Assembly: GCA_903813345.2 (NCBI GenBank)
Contig: CAIIXF020000008.1
Location: 30,196,005-30,260,004, forward strand
Length of the DNA stretch: 64,000 bases
Origin: Owenia fusiformis
Taxonomy: Eukaryota; Annelida; Polychaeta; Sabellida; Oweniidae
Direction of reading: 5' to 3'
Position numbers and translations under genes: made by a program. Positions 10,697-23,400 of the stretch are shown piece by piece; position 1 is the first letter of the stretch; each line of letters opens with the position of its first letter. The notes below the pieces were generated by a model that did no database searches, was not told where the DNA came from, and saw only the letters and a program-made list of their open reading frames with translations.

Positions 10697-13600
10697 GGCG
10701 ATCAGCCTGGAGGGTTGGTCGGTACCAAATCAGGGGAATAATGGCCATGGTGATTTTTTGGAAGGTCTAGACCCCTAGAGTAAGAAAATATGTGATAGCA
10801 TTGCAGAAGTGGTAGCTTAATAGGTGTTATCACCCATTTTTCAAAATGGCCGCTGGTGCGCTTGCTACCAAATAAAAGACGTTAAATCTAAGCATACTGA
10901 GAGGCGAAATCAGTGATTTTAGGGTCTAATTCTGGGTTTTAGGGGTCAATGATTTGAGTTATGCCTAAATCCAAGTCATCAAAACATTAATTCATATGAA
11001 AATCCAAGATGGCCACCAAATTTGGTTCAAAAACAAATATGTTCCAATGATACAATCTCAAAAACGTTTCAACATGATTTTGAAGAGTTTTAGAAGAGGT
11101 TTTAGATTCTAAAGATTATATTCATGTCTAAAGCTATGTCATCAAAGGATTACCTTATATTGAAATCCAAGATGGCCGCAAAATAGGTGCCAAAATAAAT
11201 ATGTTATTACAGTATTGATATATATGCAAGCTCAAGGAACAGATAAAAAGCAATTTTGTAGAAAATGAAAGGGTTTAGGGGTCAAGGATTTCATTTATGC
11301 CTCATTTAAGTCTAAGTTAGCAAAGAATTGCTTTATATGGAAATCCAAGATGGCAACCAAAATGAAAATGCAACTACATGTATTGATATCAGCTCAAAGA
11401 ACAGATAAAAATAATTTTGTAGACCATGAAAGTGTTAGGGGATCAATGATTTTATTAGTCATCAAATAATAAATTGATGTGGAAATCGAAGATGGCTGCC
11501 AAAATGAATATATTACTATTAATATATGTTCAAAGTGATTTTGGAGACTATGTCTAGGTTTCAATGGTCGAGAACTTTAATTATGTCTAAAACTTAGTCA
11601 TCAAATAATTCTTTTATTTGGATATTCAGAATGGCAACCATAAATGGCTGCCAAAAGAATAAGTAATTTTGGAATACATTTATTTGAATATCCAAGATGG
11701 CCCTGATGGGATGTACCATCTCAATTGTACCCTCTTCATCGCAGCAATGAACTGGATTGTGAAAGCAGGAGAGTCCAAGTAAGGAGGTCTCAAAGTGAAT
11801 GATGACACAAAACATCCTTCTTGCCAAGCCTTTATCGACATCATCACTGTTATGACCTAGTCATTCCCTGGAGCACAACGGATCAAGCTGCCTCGAGATG
11901 ATGGCCAATTGGGCATGTATTTAGTACAATCCAGGGAATCTTTTCAGCTGAGTGGTACACAAAAGCAGCTAATGTGCAACTATTCATACTATCCATGATG
12001 AGAGAATTGAATATCTAGGGGAATATTTTGATGAGTTTCTTAAAGATATCAACAGCATCTGTGAGAACTAGAAAAATGAATGAAAGCTATTGACCTTAGC
12101 CATGTAGAGAGTTGGTTCAAAGTCTCATGCTTTCAGTTTGGTGTTGTTCTCCTATGACTTTTCCAACTATGTAACTTCCATTACAACAACAGAGGCCGAG
12201 GAGAAAGAGCAACATCAACAGAGTAAGAAGGGGTAACTTGCAAATATTACCTGGGAGTAGATAGGCAACTTTGGTTCCAATAATCTTAAACAAACACACA
12301 CCCAAAAAGGTTAATGGGTATTTTAGCACTCTGGGAATCAGCTCTTGACAGTGGACCAAGTTAGATTTTGGTGTATCCCGAAAGCTCTAATTGACTCTTA
12401 TTCCAAGAAAAAAGAAAAAGAGAAAAACAAAGAAAATGAAAAAACAAAGACAACACAATTGAGAAAAGACAAATAAAACAAGAAAATTGAAAGGCAGCAA
12501 AGAAAACAGAAGAAAGAAAACAAAAACAAAGACAAAAATGAAAACAACAAAGAACACTGAAAAATATAGACTGAGGTTATAACAGATAAAGAGATAAATA
12601 AGCTAGAAAATAGGAAAAAAAACTTAACCAACAGCCAATTTGGCAGCAATTTTGGCAGCCATCTTTGATTTTCAGCAAGACAAAAATTTAACAATTAAAG
12701 TAAAAAGAAAAAAATTCAGTGGTTACGTAACTGAAATCCTCAATCCCTAGATCCTAGTTAACTAGTCAAAGATACCACAATCACTTGCCAACATCCTTTG
12801 TTAATGCTTATAGATATACACGTATGTACATGTAAATATTCATTTTGGCAGCAATTTTGGTGATCATTTGGGATTGTAATATGAGGAAAGGTTAAGATGA
12901 CTTTGGTAAAGGCTAAATTGAAACCATTTTCCACTGAAACCTAGTTTCAGATATCTATTACATACATTACTTTTCTAACTTTTCTATGTGCGTATAAATT
13001 CATTTTAGCAGCCATGTGTTTGGCCATTTTGGCAGCCATTTCAAATTTCTATATAAAGGTATTCTTTAATCACCTAGATTTATCCATGGATGGAATCTGT
13101 ATTAACCTCTAAAACCATATCATGGTCTGCAAAAGCACTTTTTAACTATGCTTTGAGTTTATATAAATAGTTTACATATTCATTTTGGCACTCATTTTGG
13201 TGGCCATCTTGGAATTTCATATAGAGGATTTCTATTATTACTTAAATTTAGACACAAATAAAATCCTCAGCCTCTAAAACCTATTCATGGTCTCCAAAGT
13301 CACTTTTTAACCGTTCTTTGAGCTTTTTTAGCTTATATCAATAGTAACATATTTGTTTTGAGACCCATTTTGGTGGCCATCTTGGATTTCCATATAAAGC
13401 AATTTTTTGATGACTTAGATTTTGACATAAGTGAAATCCTTGACCCCTAAAACCCACAAATAGACTAATCTTCAAAATCACTGTTTTTGCCTCTCATTAT
13501 ACTAAGATATGATTTCTTTTATTTGGTAAAAAGCGCAATAGCAGCCATTTTGAAAAATGGGTGATAACAACCATAAGCTACCACTCCTGCAATGCTATCA

Positions 13601-13705
13601 CATATTTTCTTACTCTGGAGGTATTTACCGTGCCAAAAATCACTATGAGCATTATTCCCCTAACTTGGTACCGATAAGCTAAATTTTGGGGTGAAGCTGA
13701 TGGCC
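10697..13705. mobile_element. Foldback-type DNA element, copy A (about 3.0 kb)
   Basis: It starts ggcgatcagcctgg after TA and ends gaagctgatggcc before TA. The outer 1.1 kb or so of each side are inverted copies of each other: the block gaataatggccatggtgat and the agtaagaaaatatgtgatag block recur inverted at the right end. Each arm is built from degenerate units of about 130-180 bp, each carrying ccaagatggc. The centre (about 11,750-12,640) is unique, with a purine-rich stretch at 12,400-12,620 that yields a meaningless Phe/Leu/Ser-rich minus frame. No transposase was recognised. Confidence 0.8.
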
Positions 13706-13707
13706 TA

Positions 13708-16696
13708 GGCGATCAGCCTGGGGGGTTGGTCGGTACCAAATCAGGGGAATAATGGCCATGGTGATTTTTGGGAAGGTCTAGACCCCTAGAGTAAGAAAAT
13801 ATGTGATAGCATTGCAGAAGTGGTAGCTTAATAGGTGTTATCACCCATTTTTCAAAATGGCTGCCGGTGCGCTTGCTACCAAATAAAATAAGTTATATTT
13901 AAGCATACTGAGAGGCAAAATCAGTGATTTTAGGGTCTAATTTGGGGGTTTAGGGGTCAGTGATTTGAGTTATGCCTAAATCCAAGTCATCAAAACATTA
14001 ATTCATATGAAAATCCAAGATGGCCGCCAAATTTGGTTCAAAAACAAATATGTACTAATGATACAAGCTCAAAAACGTTTCAACATGATTTTGAAGAGTT
14101 TAAGAAGAGGTTTTAGAGTCTAAAGATTTTATTCATATCTAAAGCTATGTCATCAAAGGATTACCTTATATTGAAATCCAAGATGACCGCAAAATAGGTG
14201 CCAAAACGAATATGTTATTACAGTATTGATATAATTATATGCAAGCTCATAGATAAAAAGCAATTTTGTAGACAATGAAAGGGTTTAGGGGTCAAGGATT
14301 TCATTTATGCCTCATTTAAGTCTAAGTCAGCAAAGAATTGCTTTATATGGAAATCCAAGATGGCCACCAAAATGAAAATGCAACTACATGAATTGATATA
14401 AGCTCAAAGAACAGATAAAAATTAATTTTGTAGACCATGAAAGTGTTAGGACTCAATGATTTTATTGTCTTAGTCATCAAAGAATAACTTGATGTGGAAA
14501 TCGAAGATGGCTACCAAAATGAATATGTTACTATTAATACATGTTCAAAGTGATTTTGGAGACCATGTCTAGGTTTCAATGGTCAAGAACTTTAATTATG
14601 TCTAAAACTTAGTCATCAAATGATTCTTTTATTTGGATATTCAGGATGGCAACCATAATGGCTGCCAAAAGAATAAGTAATTTTGGAATACATTTATTTG
14701 AATATCCAAGATGGCCCTGATGGGATGTACCATCTCAATTGTACCCTCTTCATCGCAGCAATGAACTGGATTGTGAAAACAGAAGTCCAAGAAAAGAGGT
14801 CTCAAAGTGAATGATGACACAAAACATCCTTCTTGCCAAGCCTTTGTGAATATCATCACTGTTGTGACCTAGTCATTCCCTGGAGCACAACGGATTCTAA
14901 GCTGCCTCGAGATGATGGCCAATTGGGCATGTATTTCGTGCAATCCAGGGAATCTTTTCAGCTGAGTGGTATACAAAGGCAGCTAATGTGCAATTATTCA
15001 TACTATCCATGATGAGAGAATTGAATATCTAGGGAAATATTTTGATGAGTTTCTTAAAGATATCAACAGCATCTGTGAATGCTAGAAAAATGAATGAAAG
15101 CTATTGACATTAGCCCTGTAGGGAATTGGTTCAAAGTCTCATGCTTTCAGTTTGGTGTTGTTCTCCTATAACTTTTCCAACTATGTAACTTCCATTACAA
15201 CAACAGAGGCTGAGGAGAAAGAGCAACATCAACAGAGTAAGAAGGGGTAACTTGCAAAGGTTACCTGGGAGTAGATAGGCAACTTTGGTTCCAATAATCT
15301 CAAACAAACACACACCCAAAAAAAGGTTAATAAGTATTTTAGCACTCTGGGAATCAGCTCTTGACAATGGACCAAGTTAAATTTTGGTGTATCCCAAAAG
15401 CTCTAATTGACTCTAATTCCAAGAAAAAAAACAAGAAAAACAAAGAAAATGAAAAAACGAAGACAGCACAAATGAGAAAACACAAATAAAACAAGAAAAT
15501 TGAAAGGCAGCAAAGAAAACAGAAGAAAACAAAAACAAAGACAAAAATGAAAACAACAAAGAACACTGAAAAATATAGAGGCTATAACAGATAAAGAGAG
15601 AAATAAGCTAGAAAATAGGAAAAAACTAAACCAACAGCCAATTTGGCAGCGATTTTGGCAGCCATCTTTGATTTTCATCAAGACAACAATTTAACAATTA
15701 AAGTAAAAAGAAAAAATTTCAGTGGTAACTGAAATCCTCAATCCCTAGATCCTAGTTAACTAGTCAAAGATACCACAATCACTTGCCAACATCCTCTGTT
15801 AATGCTTATATACATGTATGTGCATGTAAATATTCATTTTGGCAGCCATTTTGGTGATCATTTTGGATTTTAATATGAGGAAAGGTCAAGATGACTTTGG
15901 TAAAGGCTAAATTGAAACCATTTCCCCAAGAAACCTAGTTTCAGATATCTATTACGTACATTACTTTTCTAACTTTTCTATGTGCATGTAAATTCATTTT
16001 AGCAGCCATATGTTTGACCATTTTGGCAGCCATTTCAAATTTCTATATAAAGGTATTCTTTAATCACCTAGATTTATCTGGATGGAATCTGTATTAACCT
16101 CTAAAACCCTATCATGGTCTGCAAAAGCACTTTTTAACTATTCTTTGAGTTTATATAAACAGTTTACATATTCATTTTGGCACTCATTTTGGTGGCCATC
16201 TTGGAATTTCATATAGAGGATTTCTATTATTACTTAATTTTAGACACAAATAAAATCCTCAGCCTCTAAAACCTACTATTCATGGTCTCCAAAGTCACTT
16301 TTTAACCGTTCTTTGAGCTTTTTTTAGCTTATATCAATAGTAACATATTTGTTTTGAGACCCATTTTGGTGGCCATCTTAGATTTCCATATAAAGGAATT
16401 TTTTGATGACTTAGATTTTGACATAAATGAAATCCTTGACCCCTTAAACCCAGAAACAGACTTCAAAATCACCGTTTTTGCCTCTCATTATACTAAGATA
16501 TGATTTCTTTTATTTGGTAAAAAGCGCAATAGCAGCCATTCTGAAAAATGGGCGATAACACCCATAAGCTACCACTCCTGCAATGCTATCACATATTTCC
16601 TTACTCTGGAGGTATTTACCTTGCTAAAAATCACTATGAGCATTATTCCCCTAACTTGGTACCGATAAGCTAAATTCTGGGTCGAAGCTGATGGCC
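13708..16696. mobile_element. Foldback-type DNA element, copy B (about 3.0 kb)
   Basis: This is a nearly identical second copy, in the same orientation as copy A, separated from it by a single TA (13,706-13,707) and followed by TA at 16,697. It has the same arms, centre and purine-rich stretch, with small indels between the copies. Head-to-tail copies sharing one target dinucleotide suggest insertion into the end of a resident copy, or unequal exchange. Similarity by eye is high, so the doubling is fairly recent. Confidence 0.8.
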
Positions 16697-18800
16697 TATA
16701 TGCAGATTAATGGCACTCTATTCCTTATTCAAATACATTGCCTACCTGACTTTTTTATAATGATTTTATAATGGCATGCTGACAGATCATTGACCATTAT
16801 ATAACCAAAATACTCTTGATGATAATAGTATTTTACCTGTGTTCCAATATGGTAGCCTCAATTAGATAATGCAAATGAATGAGGGGGATTATACAAGGTT
16901 ACTCGAGTCTCTAGCCAATTCTTGGCAAGAAGTGATTCCATCTGGACCACCGTAAACTATTGCAATAAATTGAAATAATATTTTAATAAACATTGTGTTA
17001 ATATTTCATCAATTGAAATGGAAACGGATGTCCTCCTAATGAGATATTGCACGTTTTCGTCTAAAATTAAAATCAGTATTTTCAATTCTGCCATTTTCCA
17101 TAGTCTCGAAGCAAAATATCGCTCATTTCCAAAATGGAGGACGGAACTTAAATGTGGGTATTTCACACTTCAACTTAAAATTAAAAACCTTGGGTCAAGC
17201 CCTTGTTCATGGAAGCAAAGCGAGTTGCAAATATTTCTGCAAGTTAAGCGAGGGGTGACATTTTACAATAATGCGTGCGAAGCGAGCGGCAAATATTTTT
17301 AGAAAATGTTTGCCTATTGCTTTGGGGTAAATGCCTGTTGTTCTAAATCCCAGTGAGAGTATGTAATGGTCACCAAAATTTAATGTGAAAATTATTTTTG
17401 AATATTTTATATATTTGCTTAAGTAAAGTAAACATTGTTTTAGTGCAGTTGCTTTTGTGTCTTTTCAACCAATTCTCCAGAAGGAAATAAAATATCTATC
17501 CGAACCTTGTTGGAACAAAAAAAATCAATTTACCTCCAAATCTCTGAAAACGATTCATATTCGCTTATGCAGTTTGGCCAACTTGTTCTAGGAATCAATT
17601 GCAGTACTTGTTTTCCGCATTCAACAGATCTGCTATGAGACTAGACGGATCATTTACGTTATTACATGTATCATGAATAGATAGATAACATTATTCACAT
17701 TTTAATCTTTATTCACATCAAATATTTTACAGTGGATCAGAGCCATTCAGAGGAAGTTCAAAATAGTACATGTTGTTAAGAGTGCTGGTTTTTGGAATCG
17801 TATATTAATCACACCGAACAAAGTTCGAAGGGAGACCGACCATATTTGTAACCTAAATTGTTTATATAATTCGATGTTGAATACATGTCAATCGTCGGCA
17901 AAGCTTTTTACCCAATTTGTTCTTGTTCTATGCTTCCTCGCGACCTCTCTCTACATAAATGACGATGGGAAATGGCGTACACCGTGTCATTACCCTAGGT
18001 TCAACCAAATATACTCTACCTGTGATTTAAGTACTGACTGGTTTGGGGGAAGCTTGTCTGAACCGTGAATCGAACCCGGGGCCAAGAGATAGCGATAACC
18101 TAATTTATCTTTATTTAGTTGTTGAGTAGGGTGTTAAAGGTCATACTTACGACAACTCCATTTCTAGATCTCATACATGGCGTCGTCCAATGGACGGCAC
18201 AAAAGCAAGCGTTTTCCAATAGACCCTTTTGCGTATAAATGGAAAAAGAGACGGCATCATGGGTGTTGGTAAGGCAAGATAACATGGCAGCCTATAGCAA
18301 GAGTCACATAATTTCTTGATTTAAGAAGTAGTTCCACTTGGATCATCAATACTGTGTCAATGGGGATTTAGCCCGATCTTTTTCAGAAAATTTCACACAG
18401 AATTCAAATATTCCATCAAATGGAAGAAACTGTTGGTCTTTATTTGTTAAAAATGCAGATCTCATGAAATCTCATTAAAAGCGAGACTTTAATGTTAAGT
18501 TACAATTTCGAAGATCAGAGTCGTGATCATTGGTCGTTTTAATATTACGAAAGTCTCCATTTGAGTTTTAAATTAACTCTTCAATTTCACCATTTTAGTT
18601 ACAACAACAAAATTTGGGATTTGTAACTCGTTTCCTCTGTTAATCTTTTAATCAAGCATCACACGAAGCAATAAACCGCGTCGTAAATACCGTTTTATTG
18701 GAATATTATTATATCTACGACATTATGCATTCGGAAAAGCCATGAGGGTTTTATATCATTTGAAAAAATGGCAATTACCATACAAATTAATATTCTAATT
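16697..18800. other. Intergenic, repeat fragments only
   Basis: No supported gene. A fragment at about 17,420-17,540 matches the interior of the MITE at 7,697-8,292. Near 18,060-18,090 the minus strand contains ccgggttcgattcacgg, which resembles a tRNA-type B box and may be the remnant of a SINE. The frame at 17,874-18,068 has a hydrophobic start but no family features, and it overlaps this repeat-like stretch. Confidence 0.4.
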
Positions 18801-19664
18801 TTTGGCAACCTTTTTTCTCCATTGAACTACGTGTTAAAGCCTCTTTACGTTTGAATTTTTATTTACTTAACCGGCGTCAAAATAACTTATAATATTGATG
18901 GAAACGTAACTTGACTTTATTTCCAATACCTCCAAATTTTCTCAATTTTTTTCCTCAATTACAATAGGTCGAAAATTGATGATAAATTTGATGAATTTTT
19001 GAAAATCGTCATTCCCATGTAATCCAATGGGAAATGGAGGGTTCGGGGCAAATCAGAAATCAGGATATATTTTCAGTAAAAGATTCAGCAAAAAATATTT
19101 TTCATATAGAAAATTGAATTGTCTAACTTTTTTGAACACTAAGTGTTTAGTTTATTTGATGAATATTAAAGTTACAGCGCTTCAAAGTCATTTTTGAAAA
19201 TAATTTTTCGCCTCCTGTGTTATTTCAATGGGAGAGGTTTTTTGAAAAACAATTTTGACTTTAAAGCCCTATAACTTTGTTGAACCTGAAGAAACATATC
19301 AATTTTTTGTTAAATAAAGTTAGCAAATTCAATTACCTGCCTAACTCGTATTTTTTGCAAGGACTTGGATGGATGGATATTCTGTCATATGACTTGCGGC
19401 AAACCTACCATTTCCCATTGGTTAACATGGGAATGTCGATTTTCAAAAATTCATCAAATTCATCATCAATTTTCGACCTACTGTAATTGAGGAAAAAAAT
19501 TGAGAAAATTTGGAGGTATTGGAATTAAAGTGAAATTACGTTTCCATCAATAGTATAAGTATTTTGATTGCAGGTTAAGTAAATAAAAATTCAAAGGTAA
19601 AGAGGCTTTAACACGTAGTTCAATGGGGGAAAAAAGGTTGCCAAACTTATGGAGGGGAGTGTAC
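18801..19664. mobile_element. Long palindromic MITE, about 0.86 kb
   Basis: Two arms of about 400 bp face each other: ggcaaccttttttctccatt at the left pairs with aatgggggaaaaaaggttgcc at the right, and cattcccatgtaatccaatg pairs with its inverse near 19,420. The right end continues as cttatggaggggagtgta, which also ends the related fragment upstream of cephalotoxin-like copy 2 (about 23,350). It has no coding and would fold into a hairpin if transcribed. Confidence 0.75.
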
Positions 19665-19694
19665 GTTATTAATACACTCGAGATAACATGATAC

Positions 19695-19840
19695 ATTTAA
19701 ATTAGTTTCCAAAGTCTTATCAGCATAAGGGGATTTTGCATATTCCTATGTTATACAGGTGTTGAATGAATGTTAAATTTGTGATATGATTATATATTGT
19801 ACATCAATAAAAAAATGAAAATACACAGGGTAGATAAAAT
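19695..19840 (+). repeat. Copy of the upstream flank of cephalotoxin-like copy 1
   Basis: About 130 bases align with 828-960 (shared words catattcct, tgttatacaggtgt, and catcaat followed by an A-rich run). This places the homologous 5-prime flank of copy 2 about 3.6 kb before its main exon. The downstream match stops here: no counterpart of the TATA box or first exon of copy 1 was found between this block and 23.4 kb. Confidence 0.6.
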
Positions 19841-20799
19841 TTAACTACATGTAGGGATATTCTGAACGCTTGACTATTTTGAAAGTGCTTTAATTCGATC
19901 CTATTTTACAATGTCAAATGAACATCTTATTCTAATGAATTTAAACATATTGTTCTTAATTCAGAAGTTTCCATTATTTGAATTGGATATCGCAAAGCGT
20001 TTTTATTGCACATTATGGCGGTACATTGTGATCGGCGTTTTGGTCACGTGAGCAGGTGTCCCATTTAATTATTTTGTCTACGCGTTTCCAGGCAACTAGT
20101 GGAAAAGGTGATGCTGTCAAAAACCTTCATGCTAACACATACTAAGGCTTTTGGTATGATGCGATGTTCTATATTAACTAGATCAAGACAGTTAAAGTTA
20201 ATGTCAACATACACTTTTTGAGCCAAAAAAGTAACCCAGGTAAATGTAAATTTATAACTGAGTATTTCAGTATGGATTTAAAATTACATTTGAGATAATT
20301 AAACATTGCTTAATGTTCTTTCTTTCTTCTAAATATCCAGAGAGGTCACGATTTTATAGCCATTTACTTTACATATGCCAAATACCAAAAATTGCCAATT
20401 TTTTCACTAGCAACCCTTTACACAAAAGATAAGAAAGAAAATTGGAGCCATTACACAATTTGTCCAAACACGACGCCGATATTTTATAGCATGTTCCGTA
20501 AAATGCTCATAAAATTGTGACAATTGAAAACCAAATAATCTTGGTAGACCTTTTAAAAGGGTACGTAATGCTAATTATGACACTAAACCCATGTTGAGTG
20601 CCTGAGTTATTAACATGTGTTTGTGTTACCTTTTTTGGCTTACCCTGTATGATAATATGAATAATGGTAATGATATGTAGATCTCTTAACTGTGCTTGCC
20701 GCGTGTTTTTTTTTTTTTTATTAATCATTTTTTTTATTTCAAGTTCATATATTATAACATTTAATTTCATACAATGAAAATTCAACAAGGTTAATCAAT
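19841..20799. other. Expected promoter/exon 1 region of copy 2; nothing recognised
   Basis: By analogy with copy 1 this is where a TATA box and a short signal exon should lie, but neither is visible. One transposon-like terminus (ttggcttaccctgtatg) ends near 20,653 without a clear partner. Confidence 0.35.
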
Positions 20800-21625
20800 T
20801 TAACATTTGTGTTGAACTTCGCAGTAAATATACCATACACTTATATGCAATACAAATTTGTTACAATTATTCGTAACTATTCATATATAAACAAAAAGGA
20901 AAAAGTACAATTAAAGCTGATATTGGAATGCTTTACAAAAAAATGTGTGCAGTGGTGTAAATTATGGGATGGTGTAATATACATGTTAGTCAATCTTGGT
21001 TGCTTGTAGGAATTTTAAAGTTGCTTTCAGCAGAAGTGTATTATCTTCATTACTAAGTTCACTGTTACCATGCAGGAGCATATTTACTTTGCTAACAGAG
21101 TTAGCATCTAAGAATTTTTCTAAACAACCAATAATATGGAGATCTATAAGTAGTTGGATTCTATCATTTACAAATTGAGGGCATTTGAGGAAAAAATGAG
21201 TAGGGGTTTCATTTTCATGACCACAGTTACAGGCTGGTGAGTCAATGTTTGTAAAGTGATGAGCAAATAATTGACTTTTTAGAAATAGGTCCACTTTTAA
21301 CCTGTTAAATATAATTTCAGTTTTTCTAGTGATATCAAGTGATGCTATTATATTTATACATTTTTCATTCCCGAAATGCTTTCTAAGTTTGCCTTTAAAA
21401 GTTGATATTCTATTACAATTTCTTAAATCATTAGGCAGACCATTCCATTCTTCAATCGCAGCAAAATATGTAGTTTTTCTAAATGAAATGCTGATATTTA
21501 GAGGCACAATATACTCTCTGACAGCCCTTAGAATTCTATTTGGTTCATGTAAGTATTTATTAAATAATTCAGTGACATATGAAGCTGATAAATTGATTCT
21601 ACTTTTAAATAGAAATGAGCAAAGA
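20800..21625 (-). mobile_element. LINE ORF2 C-terminal fragment (CR1/L2-like)
   Basis: The minus frame from about 21,620 down to 20,986 reads the typical end of a Jockey/CR1-group ORF2. Residues such as REYIVPLNISISFRK are followed by AAIEEWNGLPNDLR, then a C-x-C...H...C knuckle (CNCGHENETPTHFFLKC). The 5-prime part is absent. A related but weaker fragment lies at 22,050-22,335. Confidence 0.75.
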
Positions 21626-22049
21626 TGGCTTCATGTTAGTGACTACCAGACTGACTTATCCAGACTTCAGACGCGAACATGCATTGTTTACAGCAATTTG
21701 GAGGTAAGATGAAATTATATACATAAACTGTATATTATTAATATCATGCTCTTCCCCGGGCTCTTCCCCATCTTGACAATTTATTTACTTTTATATTTCA
21801 ATGTGTAAATAATTTCAATTTCAATGATTGCTAACTATACATGTAATTATTATATAATGGCGTGAGAATCCGTTTGTCACTGATGGTTGTTTAAATAATG
21901 TCAAAGTAGCTTTCGGAAGAAGTATATTATCGTTATTACTAATTTTTGTTTTACTTAATAAATCTTAAACACTATTCTTATTTTTTGTCACCATCTTCTC
22001 TGGAAATGGTTCGATCTCTTCGTATAGGACTGAGCTGGAATTTGTAATG

Positions 22050-22335
22050 ATTACAAAGATACGTTGGCGAACGTTAGTGAAATGATTGGCAAATACATGT
22101 AATTGACTTTTAAGGAATGAGTTTGGTCCAATATAATTTCAGTTTTTGTGCTTTACAAGACTTGTATACATGTTTCATTTCAAAAATACAAACTTTAAAA
22201 TCATTAGGTAGACTATCGCATGATTCTATAGCAGCAAACATGCGGTTCTTTCTGAATGAAATACTGATATCTCTTGGGACAAAGTAAATCGTAAAACCGT
22301 TGAAGAAAATGTTTATTAAATAATCTATTGGCATA
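22050..22335 (-). mobile_element. Second, degraded CR1/L2-like LINE fragment
   Basis: The minus strand reads FVPRDISISFRKNRMFAAIE followed by SCDSLPNDFK, aligning with the same segment of the fragment at 20.8-21.6 kb (ISISFRKTTYFAAIEEWNGL). It is shorter and more decayed, and stops soon afterwards. Confidence 0.6.
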
Positions 22336-22639
22336 GGGTGGAAAATTAATTTTTCCTTTCAATTAAAATGGAAAATATGGCTTCTTCTTTCAGTCGAGGT
22401 TATCCATTTTAGAGTTTTAAGATCTTCTGGCTGTTTGAACCATATTTATGTGTAGCACCAAAAGTTAACAAGCCACAATCATTAAAATGTTGCCTAACAA
22501 ATGAAGACTAAATGTCCATGCGTTTCATTTATTATGTTGTTCTTTTCAGTGAACTATTTAAGCAATTTTTTTATTCCTCAGTAAAAGTTCATGCAGATAA
22601 TTTGACGTTCTCTGCAGGTAATGGTAATCACATTTTAGG

Positions 22640-23358
22640 TATCTTCTTCAAATTAATCTGTAAATATTCTTCTAAAGGATTAGATAGAAAATTCATTTTG
22701 CAAACTTTGTTGAACAAAATATGATATGATTCTTCACGTTCAACAAAGTTATATGTCTCTAAAGCCGAAGTTATTTTTCAAGAAACCTCTCCCATTCAAA
22801 AAACACAAGAGGCGAAAATGATTTTCAAAAATGACTTTGAAGCTCTGTAACGTAAATGTTCACAAAGTAAATTAATACTTGGCGTACAAAAGGTTAGACA
22901 ACTCAATTGTCTATATAAAAATATTTTTGGTGAAGCATTTCCTGAATAGATATCTGATTTGCCCCGAACCCACCATTTATCATTGGTTTACATGGGAATG
23001 ACAATTTTCAAAAACTCTTCAAATCTGTTATCGATCAATGTTCGACCTATTGTGATTGATAAATTCATTTTACATTTAAACCTTCATCATAAGTATTTCC
23101 ATTGCTTGGTATTTAAATAAAAATTCAAATATAAAGAGGCTTTAACACGTACCCTAACAGGCCCGTAGCCAGGATTTGCCAAGGGGGGGTTCAGTTTTCA
23201 AAAATTTCCAGGGGGGGGGTTCACATTTGACAATTTTGGCCGAAATATGGCTAAAATCACTTGAGAAGTGCTAAAAATGGTGAAAAAGTGCATGATTTTG
23301 ACCCCCCCCCCTGGCTACGGGTCTGCCCAATGAGAGAGTGAGGGTTGCAAAAGTTATG
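22640..23358. mobile_element. Partial copy of the 18.8-kb palindromic MITE, interrupted
   Basis: The sequence from about 22,720 to 23,150 matches one arm and the centre of the element at 18,801-19,664 (aagaggctttaacacgta, acctctcccatt). The terminal part (gttatggaggggagtgta, 23,348-23,368) follows after a nested insertion at 23,159-23,325. Its end lies about 50 bases before the splice acceptor of cephalotoxin-like copy 2. Confidence 0.7.
23159..23325. mobile_element. GTAGCC-ended MITE, copy 1, nested
   Basis: It begins aggcccgtagccagg and ends cctggctacgggtct, with G-runs next to the left end and a C-run next to the right. Related elements with the same logic lie at 43,312-43,509, 45,587-45,811 and, more weakly, 60,588-60,844. 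This copy sits inside another MITE. Confidence 0.7.
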
Positions 23359-23400
23359 GAGGGGAGTGTAACAGCTTCCGCTTCATCAAACCCTTTTAAT

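Noticed and set aside
10494-10770. Overlapping open frames on both strands
   Set aside because: They are caused by local repeats of words such as gtccca/gggaca; no family features.
11594-12359. Short minus frames shared by the two 3-kb elements
   Set aside because: They repeat with the element and differ by frame-changing indels between copies, so they are not maintained as protein.
12398-12694. Minus-strand frame rich in Phe, Leu and Ser
   Set aside because: It arises from a purine-rich stretch inside the foldback element. The same frame appears in the second copy (15,354-15,681), and it has no domain features.
18050-18095. tRNA-like B box (ggttcgattc on the minus strand)
   Set aside because: No matching A box or cloverleaf could be drawn; at most a SINE remnant.
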